A stretch of 64,000 bases of DNA from Leguminivora glycinivorella (Eukaryota; Arthropoda; Insecta; Lepidoptera; Tortricidae): assembly GCF_023078275.1 (NCBI RefSeq), contig NC_062980.1:10992783-11056782 (forward strand), read 5' to 3'. Positions within the stretch are counted from its first letter, which is position 1; each line of letters opens with the position of its first letter. The notes below the pieces were generated by a model. That model saw only the letters and a list, made by a program, of their open reading frames with translations. It ran no database searches and was not told the DNA's origin. Position numbers and translations under genes: made by a program. Shown in pieces: positions 55,931 to 64,000 of this stretch.

Positions 55931-56220
55931 TTTTTCTAAAGCATGGTGGTAAACAAGCATACAACCGGCTGCTCATGAGCAGCAATCACCGCCTAAAGAC
56001 ATTTGCTACTCCAGAGGTGTTACATACGCGTTGTCGTCCCTTTATAACTAACTATGTACACCCCCTTTTTTGAAGAACTCTATACTCCGTAGATCCCTGG
56101 GAAAACCTCGGCAGGGAGCTCATTGTACAGCCGGAGGGTTCTCGGGAGGTTTATTTTCTTTTTCGTGTTTTAACACTGAACGTACCACATAATCAAAATA
56201 TATTGTCTGTGGCAACGCTG
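55931..56220 (-). mobile_element. Retroelement 3'-end fragment (lepidopteran type), longer copy
   Basis: Reads GTGGTAAACAAGCATACAAC, TCCAGAGGTGTTACATACGC, TAGATCCCTGGGAAAACCTC, GGCAGGGAGCTCATTGTACA. Its left end is the inverse of the block at 28735-28835, followed inward by more of the element, so the 3' end faces low coordinates. Probably a LINE 3' UTR; no RT remains. Confidence 0.5.
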
Positions 56221-56694
56221 TAACGTCGAATGACGAACGAATCGTCAAGAGGAAATTACACCCCTAATCAGATTATTCCAGTGACTGCTGACAACTGACG
56301 AGTTTGGTGCACAAGTCAATTATATAAACGCTATTTAAATTTTGGCGAAAATAAGATGGTAACGTCTTTTGTGAAGGCCTTTTTGTTTAGACAAATAAAG
56401 CTTTGCGACTTGTAAATATGTAATAAATACTGTATTAAATCAGAAGTTTTTAATAACGATACTACACAAAAGGCAGTTTTCGAATAAAGCTTAAAATATT
56501 TCACATGATACTGATTTTCCTGTGTCACCAGTAAAGTTTTAGTTGAAGAAATGTCACGGTATTTTTTAAATTTTTATTTCATATTAAAAAAAACATTGTT
56601 TTGTTATGTATAGGTAATGATTTGTGTAAGGTGTCCCCATAATACAATACCATTTGTAGAGGTTAATAATATTTAGGTATGTATAACTATCCCA
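56221..56694. other. No feature recognised
   Basis: AT-rich; the 65-codon minus frame at 56528 is incidental. Confidence 0.45.
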
Positions 56695-56780
56695 AAGTTC
56701 AAATCGACAGCATTACGGACAGAGTGGTACCATAACGGTTTCTTTTGTACACTTTGGGTACGAAACCCTAAAAACGAATA
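56695..56780 (-). repeat. Family K fragment
   Basis: GACAGCATTACGGACAGAGT, TACGAAACCCTAAAAACGA match the inverse of the GTTTTTAGGGTTTCGTA start of family K. Only the end is present. Confidence 0.45.
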
Positions 56781-57133
56781 AAACTAGAAAACATAACTTT
56801 ACTCGTATTAAATACAGATCGTCTAAAGTTCTAGGAAATTGAGTAATTTTTCCCAAGATTTCAGAGTAAATGCCGTCATCTCTAATTAAGTTGCTAGTAA
56901 TGTGTTCAAAGCTTTGAGGCCCGGGTCTTAATTTTATTAGTGTTAATCTTAAGATAATAAGCCACGTGTTTTTACTAATTGGAGTTAATTGAAAAAAAGA
57001 AAGAACCGGGAAAACTCTCAGAGGGAAATTATGAATTAATGTTCAACCTGTTTGATGACTGAAGGAACGTTTTTACGAGACTTTTTCTCAAAATACATGT
57101 TATGCAAGGACTGTAATTAAATATTATGCTTCA
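56781..57133. other. No feature recognised
   Basis: AT-rich stretch between two repeat fragments. Confidence 0.45.
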
Positions 57134-57317
57134 TTTTTTTTAGCCTATTTCAGTGTCCCACTGCTAGGCAAAGGCCTCTCCCCTGGCTCTCTATGACTCC
57201 CGATTCACCATCTTTGCCTGGGCCTGCCCGGCCCACGCTTCTTCGTCGGCATCCACTTGGTGGCTATGTTAGCCCACTCATCCATCGGATGCATGCGATA
57301 GACGTGGCCCAGTCCCT
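57134..57317 (-). mobile_element. RTE-clade LINE 3' end, 5'-truncated
   Basis: On the minus strand the frame reads GHVYRMHPMDEWANIATKW then MPTKKRGPGRPRQRW and a stop; the GRPxxRW block followed by a WxxAAQDR-type end is characteristic of the RTE polymerase C-terminus. The nucleotide end is GAGGCCTTTGCCTAGCAGTG, GGACACTG, then A8 (57134-57141). The premature stop and missing RT core make it inactive. Confidence 0.75.
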
Positions 57318-57794
57318 ATATGCTTCATATCATAGAACTTTATTTATGTAGAAGAAACAAGTTCATCTATTTGTATAGGGGCCGAGCGTGTCAAATTTTG
57401 TACTGAAGTTGTTTCTTGCCTGTAATTTTAAATATGTCTCAGGCTCTTGATTGTTCATAATTTTTGTGTTGTTGCAATTGAATATCACGTAACGAGGCAT
57501 TTTTTATGTTTTGATTGACTTCAACTTACAAAAATTGACGCCCGAAAGCAGCAAGCTGCGATTAAAAACGGACAACTCAGTGGATTTCACTGAGTTCATT
57601 TGACACGCTAAGTAGATACGTTTGCTTGATCTATGGTATATATGACATCTGTGCTTCATATTAACAATATAAAATAGGAGATGTTTTGTTGTTATTGTTG
57701 TAAAATATATTCAAACGAGGTGTTTATGACATAAGCGTGTTATTTTAGGTGTGTAACACCGTATTGTAAAAATATCTTAAATATTAGAAGTTTA
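57318..57794. other. No feature recognised
   Basis: AT-rich; nothing recognised. Confidence 0.45.
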
Positions 57795-58030
57795 AACAGC
57801 ATTTTCAGTACAGATGGTGTTTTTTTTTACGAACTCGTGCGAGAAGTGGTTCATTATATGCCAGGTCGAAACTTCGGAGGGCTATCTGTACTGAAAAACG
57901 TCCTACGATACGCGTGCGAAAAGTAAATTCGTAACTCGTGTCGATTTAAAACACTCCCTTCGGTCGTGTTTTAATTTATCGCCACTCGTTTAGAAACTTC
58001 TTTTTTTACGCACTTGTATCGTAATGTACT
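57795..58030 (+). repeat. Dispersed repeat, family I
   Basis: CATTTTCAGTACAGATGGTG near the left end is echoed in inverse by GGGCTATCTGTACTGAAAAA at 57881, and CACTCCCTTCGGTCGTGTTT, CGCACTTGTATCGTAATGTA follow. A repeat with internal hairpins and the same style as families A and A'. Only this copy is in the window; recognised as a common lepidopteran repeat from memory. Confidence 0.5.
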
Positions 58031-58038
58031 ACATATTA

Positions 58039-58312
58039 TCCATACTAAATATTATATTTATAACAAACAGACACTGAAAACACACACACACTTTCCCATT
58101 TGGGAAACACTTTCCCATTTCGGAAACACTTTCCCATTTGGGAAACACTTTCCCATTTGGGAAAGTGTGTCTGTTTGTTTATCCGTCTTCACGGCAAAAC
58201 GGAGCGACGAATTGACGTCATTTTTTAAGTGGAGATAGTTCAAGGGATGGAGAGTGACATAGGCTACTTTTTGTCTCTTTCTAACGCGAGCGAAACCGCG
58301 GGCAAAAGCTAG
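58039..58312 (+). mobile_element. Rearranged Lep1-like Helitron with 19-bp palindromic array
   Basis: Starts A-TCCATACTAAATATTATA and ends ACCGCGGGCAAAAGCTAG-T. After the start an inverted copy of the normal interior (AACAAACAGACACTG... CACACACACACTTTCCCATT) is followed by four 19-bp units (58091, 58110, 58129, 58148) of CTTTCCCATTTGGGAAACA and then the normal orientation GGGAAAGTGTGTCTGTTTGT. The rest matches the copy at 45009. Confidence 0.8.
58091..58166. repeat. Four 19-bp palindromic units
   Basis: CTTTCCCATTTGGGAAACA repeated four times, with TTCGGA in unit 2 and AAGT ending unit 4. TTTCCCA..TGGGAAA is itself palindromic, so the array can form several alternative hairpins. Confidence 0.9.
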
Positions 58313-58433
58313 TGTTTATACACGTATTAATCAGTTTCATCCAGTTACAAGTAACAAGTAAGAGTGAGAGTGTGTACAAGTAAGAGGAAAGATAAATTCC
58401 GTGAAAATCTGTAAATATATTTTCTCAATATAA

Positions 58434-58872
58434 TAGTTATTTGTTTTACAAGGGGGCAAAGTTGTTGTTTAACCGCACGTGCCAATATTGATACCCGAGC
58501 AAGCGAAAGATTCCAATATTGAACTGCGAGCGTAGCGAGTGGTTCAATAAGTGGAATCTTGAGCGTTGCGAGGGTTCAAGGCACGTAGGTTAAACGAAGT
58601 TTGCCACCGAGTGAAACACAAAATTTTTCACCACACCAACACGAACAAAATACTGACTACAAAACATCAAATTAAATCAAATCCATCAATTTATTAAATA
58701 GCTATGATCCAAAATCATCATTTATAGGTAAATTCTACCAGCCAGCTCAAGACAACAAGTAAAAATTCGTATGAAATTACTTTGCACTCTTGTGGATAAA
58801 ATGCAATTTTGATATCTGTTTTCGAATAGCAAAGTAAGCCTTTACCAGTTGGTGTGGTGAAAATACATTTAT
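58434..58872 (+). mobile_element. Hairpin-rich dispersed repeat, family A' (best copy)
   Basis: TAGTTATTTGTTTTACAAGG, GTTGTTTAACCGCACGTGCC, GATACCCGAGCAAGCGAAAG, GCGAGCGTAGCGAGTGGTTC, GGAATCTTGAGCGTTGCGAG, CTTTGCACTCTTGTGGATAA, TTTACCAGTTGGTGTGGTGA. Inverse of 1-451. Complementary blocks GATTCCAATATTGAAC and GTTCAATAAGTGGAATC flank the central palindrome-like GAGCGTAGCGAG. Confidence 0.65.
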
Positions 58873-59127
58873 TTTGGTTTGCAGTTAACAAAAGATTAAC
58901 TTTAGTCATATAACATAACTTAATAAATAATATAAATTGTTATGGCTCCGTGCTGCAATTTTATGTGTACTAAATAAATGGCACTGTTATATACTCGTAT
59001 ATTGAAATAAACATTTATCCTATTGAAGTTCAAGAACAAGTTTCTTAGCATCAGTAGTAGGTACCTAAAAATAGCTGTAGGTACGAACGATACTGAATCG
59101 ATTAATTTGCTCCACCATAATAACCCA

Positions 59128-59376
59128 CACTGAGAGAAATTTGCATTGTGAATTTAACAAGTTCGACTTGTTGCGGTTTATCCGTTTGATTCAGCCAAAC
59201 GTATGTTTAAAACAATATGTGTCAGGTTGTTTTTATAAAATCGACTTGTTGATTCAAATATATTGCCGATTCAAATGACAAGTAGCTTGTTGTTTGAACC
59301 AAAGAGCACGTAGGCGCAATTTTAACCAAAAAACTTGTTGAACGAACATGAAAACTGGTTGTATTTTCTCTCAGTG
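59128..59376. mobile_element. 249-bp MITE with CACTGAGAGAAA termini
   Basis: CACTGAGAGAAA at the left and TTTCTCTCAGTG at the right are perfect 12-bp TIRs. A CA dinucleotide lies on each side (59126-59127, 59377-59378), a possible 2-bp target duplication. Interior contains several ACTTGTTG/CAACAAGT motifs. The superfamily is uncertain. The minus 66-codon frame through it is incidental. Confidence 0.75.
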
Positions 59377-59780
59377 CAGATTTAAAGCTGTGTTCCTTTT
59401 TACAACCTTTAATGGCTCTCAAGAGAGCAGAAAAACGTAAACCGTCTTTTTCATTCTAATTACTTTTAAAAAGATGCATGTAGAGCCAGAGGCGGTCTTC
59501 ATTACAAGGAAAATTTGCGAGACATGTTCCGGAAAAGAAATAAGCATCCTATTTTAGCCCGGAAAAAATATTCTGAACTTAATTAAACACGAGTGTCGTG
59601 GAAAATAACGTTCATATAAAAGCAATTCCGGTGATATATGTGATTCTAAAAGAAGATAACTAGAAGTCGGCATATTATCCGTCAATTTTGTTAGCAAATT
59701 GGGTCTTGGCTTTCCCAAATAAACTATAAGAGCATACAAACACTTAGAGCATGTGCTTCGTTAGATTTAAAATTATAAGA
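59377..59780. other. No feature recognised
   Basis: AT-rich; the 61-codon minus frame at 59739-59554 is unrecognised. Confidence 0.45.
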
Positions 59781-60223
59781 TTAAGATGCTACAGAAGCGA
59801 AAATGCTAAAATGGTAAGGAGCCCCCCTTTCAATTTGGGAATTTTAGTTTAATATACTAGTGTTATAAACTAGTTTTATCGAAAAAAAAATTATCCATTC
59901 AGAACAACTCAGTTAAAAGATATTATTAGCAAAAGCAGTAAAATCTTTAAAATCGAGGTTCCTCTCTAGACTGTTTCCTTCTTCAAAACTTAATCAATCG
60001 TAACGAAATTTGAGAATCTGAATGGAATAATAATAAACAATGGAATAATCTGTGTCGCAATGTTTATTTTTTGATGGTCTTTAAAAATAAGATAAGCGTC
60101 TTTAAAAATAAGAAAGTCATAAAAATCAAAACGTTCCGACCCAGATAAAGATTCTTCAAAAACCAGGGAGGAAATAGTCGAGAGCATTTGTATGGAGAAT
60201 TGACCCCTCCTGTATCGTCTTAA
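59781..60223. mobile_element. TTAA-flanked MITE, family C (copy 2, 443 bp)
   Basis: Ends TTAAGATGCTACAGAAGCG and CCCCTCCTGTATCGTCTTAA. Shares with 19599-19885 the blocks CAATTTGGGAATTTTAGTT, TATACTAGTGTTAT, CCAGGGAGGAAATAGTCGAG and TTTGTATGGAGAATTGACCC; about 150 bp more in the centre, so the first copy is a deletion derivative. Confidence 0.75.
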
Positions 60224-60254
60224 CTAAGATATGCTACGGAGATTGTAGAGGGCC

Positions 60255-60332
60255 AGCTGGCCTAGCCGAAATGACAATCGTTGCCGCTAGACGCCGATCG
60301 AAACGCAGTCTATGTCTGGGTCTGTCGCGTGT
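60255..60332 (+). repeat. Family B relative, fragment
   Basis: GGCCTAGCCGAAATGACAAT, CGTTGCCGCTAGACGCCGAT, CGAAACGCAGTCTATGTC match the second unit at 42020-42090. Right half missing; the family H MITE follows at once. Confidence 0.5.
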
Positions 60333-60333
60333 C

Positions 60334-60485
60334 ATATCGTCACTACTTTTAAAAAAACTTGTATCTTCGTCTGTCAATGAAAAGAAAATTGTAGTAAGTA
60401 TGTATGGAATGCATATAGACTTACTGCGTTTTAACTTTGAGGAGCAGCGTAAGATACGAGATTTTTTCAAAGTAGTGACGATATT
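60334..60485 (+). mobile_element. 152-bp MITE, family H (copy 2)
   Basis: ATATCGTCACTACTTTTAAA at the left and TTTCAAAGTAGTGACGATAT at the right are TIRs. The interior matches the inverse of 23077-23225. Part of a 149-codon plus frame (60271-60720) that spans three unrelated repeats and is therefore not a gene. Confidence 0.7.
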
Positions 60486-60634
60486 ATACTATGGGTTCGT
60501 TTATTTGGCTACTTACCCAGGTAGTTATTGGGAATATTTGACCTCAATAAACAGTTTGGGAAATCTTAAGCTTAAAAAGCGTAAGTTTTTCTGCGAGTTA
60601 AGTCATAGTTACCTTAACTGGTTACAACATCTAG

Positions 60635-60862
60635 TTATAAATAAAATAAATAAATATTGGGGACACTTTACACATCAACTTAGCCCCAAACTAAGCAAAA
60701 CCTTTTACTATGGGCGCTAAGCGACGATATACATAGTTAAATAAATAAATACATACTTATATAATAGAAGAATAAAAGAAATAAATAAATATTACCGAGA
60801 TTCGAACCCAGGACCGCGGCTTAGTAGGCAGGGTCACTACCAACTGAGCCAGACCCGTCATC
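60635..60862 (-). mobile_element. tRNA-derived SINE (minus), AAATA-rich
   Basis: On the minus strand the head reads GGGTCTGGCTCAGTTGGTAG (box A) and GGTCCTGGGTTCGAATCTCG (box B), then ATTTATTTATTTC and AT-rich sequence, TATGTATATCGTCGCTTAGC, GTTTAGTTTGGGGCTAAGTT, GTGTAAAGTGTCCCC. The order is that of a widespread lepidopteran SINE. It is truncated inside the A/T-rich middle relative to the form I remember. Confidence 0.7.
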
Positions 60863-61306
60863 GAAGTTAATTTGAAGCACTTAAGAAAAGTTTTCTTTCA
60901 AATTTATATTTTCTCTTGCTTCATACGACTAAAATAACATTTTTTTGAGTTTTTGAATAAAACAGTTGGACCAGCTTAGCAAAAGCAGTAAATAATTTTC
61001 CGCATATATTTTCCGACTCGTTTGAGCGTAAAAGTAATGGTTGCGGTTAAATAATCGAATTGAGGCAGAAATTTGGGTCGCTTTTGATTGGCTTTAGTCA
61101 CGTGAAGCTAAGTTAATGACTGAAATGTAAAATTCGAAAACACGTGGGTAGCAGATGTGAAATAAATGGAACTCTTATTATGATTAAATACAATACATTT
61201 AGTTAATATTAATGCTCGGCAAAAGATAAAGCAGAGGCTGTACCACGAAATTTGATGTTTGAATACATTACTCAATAGCTTAAAGGTCACAGAAAATTAC
61301 ATTTAC
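60863..61306. other. No feature recognised
   Basis: AT-rich; nothing recognised. Confidence 0.45.
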
Positions 61307-61645
61307 TGTAACAAAAGCAAAAAAATTAAATGTAGGCTATACTCCTTAAACTGACCCACATTTTTTCAGCGACTTATAAAAATTATGAAGTCTTTAATTT
61401 TCAAATTTTTCACACAAAATACTTAAATATTAACTTTTATTTACGCCATCACTGTTATCATACTTATCATTGACGTTGTCTGTCACGCTGACGTAACAAA
61501 ATTCGCAATACTTCTTAGGAAAAACTTTCAAGGATGATAAAAATCAAAATAGAAGTTTATAAGTACTTTATTAATTTTAAAAATAAGTCGCTAAAAATAT
61601 GTTGGTCAGTATGAGATGAGGGGTATAATTTTTTTGCTTTTGTTA
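61307..61645. mobile_element. TA-type MITE, family D (copy 3, decayed)
   Basis: TGTAACAAAAGCAAAAAAAT-like start, CTATACTCCTTAAACTGACC, GACGTTGTCTGTCACGCTGA, AAAACTTTCAAGGATGATAA and TTTTTTTGCTTTTGTTAC match family D throughout, but the outermost bases of both TIRs are lost. The family E element begins directly at its right edge. Confidence 0.65.
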
Positions 61646-61856
61646 CGGTATAGTCACACCGCGGAAAATGGCGATCAAATATATGAAAGAGGCGAGTTCC
61701 TACGCACACAGTAAGTTCGTGTAGGCAAACGCGTACCGTGCTTCTATGAGTGAGATATGACAGGTCAACTGGTCGCATTTTTGACACGCGGTAACTGTGA
61801 GGTAACCGAGAGCGGGTGGGTGGCACTTTCAGCGGGGAGCGGGACTGGCTATACCG
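61646..61856. mobile_element. 211-bp repeat with short TIRs, family E (copy 2)
   Basis: CGGTATAG at the left and CTATACCG at the right are inverted. Interior GTGTAGGCAAACGCGTACCG, ATGAGTGAGATATGACAGGT, GAGCGGGTGGGTGGCAC, CAGCGGGGAGCGGGACTGG matches 25115-25326. Small G+C-rich element, non-coding; the minus 89-codon frame over it is incidental. Confidence 0.65.
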
Positions 61857-62001
61857 TGCGATAGTAGCCTTTTTTATACTGTGGTATAGTATAGAGTATG
61901 GAGAAAGTTCAGAAAGTGAACACCGCCCCAGAGGATAACACTAAATACATTTGATCCTACCGACTGCGCCACATATTGTACTGTTTAAATGAAACAATTA
62001 A

Positions 62002-62433
62002 GTTTTCCCCTCACTAGCTCGGAAACACGTGTTTTGTCCTTTAATACCAGCGGGTAAAAACGCATTTTATCCACTAGTGGGTAAAGTAATTTGACCCTGA
62101 ATAAAGTCAATTTAACTGCTTTAAAATTGATAAAAGTAGGTGAATCTAGTAATAAAGATGATTTACCACCTGTGGAGCTACTGGAAGCAGTGATAAACGC
62201 ATTTTTTTGCGTTGTAGTTTCCTCGCTATAGTGAGGGGAAAAGTTTTGTGTTACACTCGGGTGCAAATGTATTTTACTTCTCGTATGTTAAAAAAACTCG
62301 CAAGTTCAGGATTCTATTCTCGAACCACTCGCTTCGCTCGTGGTTCAACTATAGAATCCTTTCACTTGCTCGTTTTTCAATGCCACACTCGGCGTTAAAA
62401 TACAACTTTGCCCCCTTGTATAACAAATAACTA
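62002..62433 (-). mobile_element. Hairpin-rich dispersed repeat, family A (inverse copy)
   Basis: Inverse of 26772-27237: TTTTCCCCTCACTAGCTCGG, ACGTGTTTTGTCCTTTAATA, CCACTCGCTTCGCTCGTGGT, TACAACTTTGCCCCCTTGTA, TAACAAATAACTA. The palindrome core is intact. Frames at 62207 and 62248 are by-products. Confidence 0.7.
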
Positions 62434-63300
62434 TTAATAATCACACAATGTCTATTCTAAAGCCGGTTACAAATTCGTTACATCTTGACAGACCGGTTGC
62501 GTGATATAGTGTCATCCTGGTCTTTCCAAAACATATTTACCTACTAGTTAACTATTACGCACATGACACACGAGATGTGAAGGTTTTTATTTCTAAGACC
62601 AACATTTCTGCAATTTTTTTGAGTGACGCCGTTTTGAGTTGACCAATTAATATTGATTTTTATTATTTTCGATGTACACAAAAATAAACAAAGCTTAAAG
62701 TGTATCCTTCAACCCTTTAATAGTTATTAGGTACACCACCAATACAAATAGGTACGCAGCTGATCCCCCAGACAGTATTATATAAAATGTACATAGTATA
62801 TGTTAATATGAGTTGTGATTGACGTAGGTTGCTTCCTAACCTAACATTATACTCTGCAAAACCTAACAAGGGTAACAAGAACCTGAATACATTACAATGT
62901 TTTAGAAGGCTGGTTCTGAGCAAAAACTCTGTACGCCCATTCAAATTCAGAGTATTCAGACTCGTATCATGTTTCATTATTTGGCTAAAGTCTATCTTTT
63001 ATCCTAGATACTCGATGAAGCAAAATATTCAAAACTTGGTTAAACAAATGAAACCAGGAGCGCTCCAAGGGTTTCTAATGACAAAGGTTAACAAACACAA
63101 CCGAGGCGAAGAAAATGATGGCAGAGAAATTACCTTTACAGAATCCTAGAATAAAAATTGCTTTCATAATTTCATTGTACTATTTGCAATAGTAGCATAC
63201 GATGTAAGTGCGAATAATGAAAAATTGTAATTGAGATTTTTAAAAACACGATCTAAGATTTTTTGAGGTATTTACTACATGTGTTTATAACATATAGCAC
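62434..63300. other. No gene called; unassigned 106-codon frame
   Basis: A plus frame at 62829-63149 ends EENDGREITFTES and is followed by AATAAA at about 63154. It starts close to TTCCTAACCTAAC. I see no domain, no splice acceptor I trust and no repeat match, so it stays unassigned. The rest is AT-rich. Confidence 0.35.
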
Positions 63301-63460
63301 CAGGGTGGCTAGCCGAATGGCACAATCGCTCACGAAACGCTCACGAAACGAAGCGCTAGTAGATATCTATCTCTATCGCGCTTGCGTATTGGCGCGACAG
63401 AGCCAGCGGCGTATCGCTTTCGTTTGGCGTCGGAGAAATGCCATTCGGCTACGGGGCCTG
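63301..63460 (+). mobile_element. 160-bp MITE, family B (full reference copy)
   Basis: CAGGGTGGCTAGCCGAATGG to ATTCGGCTACGGGGCCTG. TIRs share CAGG and TAGCCGAATGGCA. The interior has a tandem CGCTCACGAAACGCTCACGA and the central GGCGCGACAGAGCCAGCGGC. No target duplication of 8 bp is visible (TATAGCAC versus ATGTCGTA). Confidence 0.85.
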
Positions 63461-63514
63461 ATGTCGTAAAGTATCACCAGATGTTCTGTAAAGATAGTCA
63501 TATAGTCATTCGGT

Positions 63515-63660
63515 AATATGGGCATTTTCAAAAATTGAGACCCAAAATCAGTGAAAGTTGTTAACACAAATTAACTAGATGTCAGTTTTGTGACGACAAT
63601 TAAGCATGAAAGTTGGGTAAAAATATTGCTTTTGTGTTAATTACATAAACTACAGTGTGT
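63515..63660 (+). mobile_element. Foldback element family F, single arm
   Basis: ATGGGCATTTTCAAAAATTG, AAAATCAGTGAAAGTTGTTA, GTTTTGTGACGACAATTAAG, ATATTGCTTTTGTGTTAATT match one arm and the centre of 11931-12220. The opposite arm is absent. Confidence 0.65.
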
Positions 63661-64000
63661 GTATTCCATATGGGCGAATATCTTAATAACGATTAGTATC
63701 GGACCTAAGGAACCTAACTATATGGTTTTTGTTTTGAATAGATGAGATATTTTTGCATTCATAATAATTCAGCACGCAATGAATTATGTTCACATCAATT
63801 AGCGTACCTACCTAAACGTCATTACGACATGACGTTTATGTCATGTCAAATTAAGTTGGACGGCGTACATTGCTGCTTGGCCAGATTTAAAAAATTAATT
63901 ACTCTTATTTAATACCTAACACTTTTTAACAAAATGATTATCCTATACGATTCGTATCATACATACGAGTACATTCGGTACAGACGATCATATCGCGCAC
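63661..64000. other. No feature recognised
   Basis: AT-rich end of the window with a local ATGACGTTTATGTCATGTCA near 63829. Confidence 0.45.

Noticed and set aside
58058..58243. Opposing frames at 58014-58243
   Set aside because: Both arise from the palindromic 19-bp array inside the Helitron.
60271..60720. 149-codon gene
   Set aside because: The frame runs through a family B fragment, a family H MITE and a SINE end, so it is composite by chance.

Overview
The window looks like an intergenic or intronic stretch of an AT-rich insect nuclear genome, most probably a moth or butterfly (Lepidoptera). The case rests on repeat content: four short Helitrons of the lepidopteran Lep1 type (ACTAATATTATAAA start, GCTAG end inserted between A and T), a tRNA-derived SINE of the kind common in moths, GTCT- and GTCC-rich dispersed repeats, CR1/jockey-, R1- and RTE-like LINEs, and CCTAA motifs like the insect telomere repeat. 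I found no convincing host protein-coding gene, rRNA, functional tRNA or CRISPR array. All long open frames belong to retrotransposons or to a tandem array, and most short frames are chance frames in AT-rich DNA or frames inside repeats.

Layout. 1-6 kb: hairpin-rich dispersed repeats, one Helitron and a 346-bp TA-flanked MITE. 6.5-8.6 kb: a CR1/jockey-like LINE (minus) with an uninterrupted 630-codon reverse transcriptase frame and a hexanucleotide tail. 9.6-13.4 kb: several terminal-inverted-repeat (TIR) or foldback elements, one of which (10461-11096) carries two units of a 57-bp repeat at its centre. 16.6-19.2 kb: a GC-rich, 5'-truncated R1-clade LINE (minus) inside an array of the same 57-bp repeat, which contains CCTAA motifs. 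19.6-33.6 kb: MITEs, a Helitron, a 586-bp hAT-like element with a perfect 8-bp target duplication, and near-identical 160-bp elements including a head-to-tail pair. 35.1-36.1 kb: a 120/123-bp tandem array whose minus strand is almost continuously open.

36-46 kb: two dispersed repeat families, a decayed 2.07-kb piggyBac element with recognisable transposase C-terminus, a 486-bp hAT-like element with a perfect 8-bp target duplication, and a SINE with a perfect 16-bp target duplication. 47-55 kb is mostly repeat-poor sequence with nothing I can name. 55-64 kb is again dense in repeats: LINE and SINE relics, a rearranged Helitron with a 19-bp palindromic array, and further copies of families already met upstream.

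The genes present act only for the elements themselves: target-primed reverse transcription (LINEs, with SINEs as parasites), cut-and-paste transposition (piggyBac, hAT and TA-type elements) and rolling-circle transposition (Helitrons). The points most worth following are the shared 57-bp repeat in two contexts, the R1-clade insertion into it, the very young 160-bp family, and the open tandem array. Family names given from memory are inferences; boundaries supported by target duplications are seen directly.
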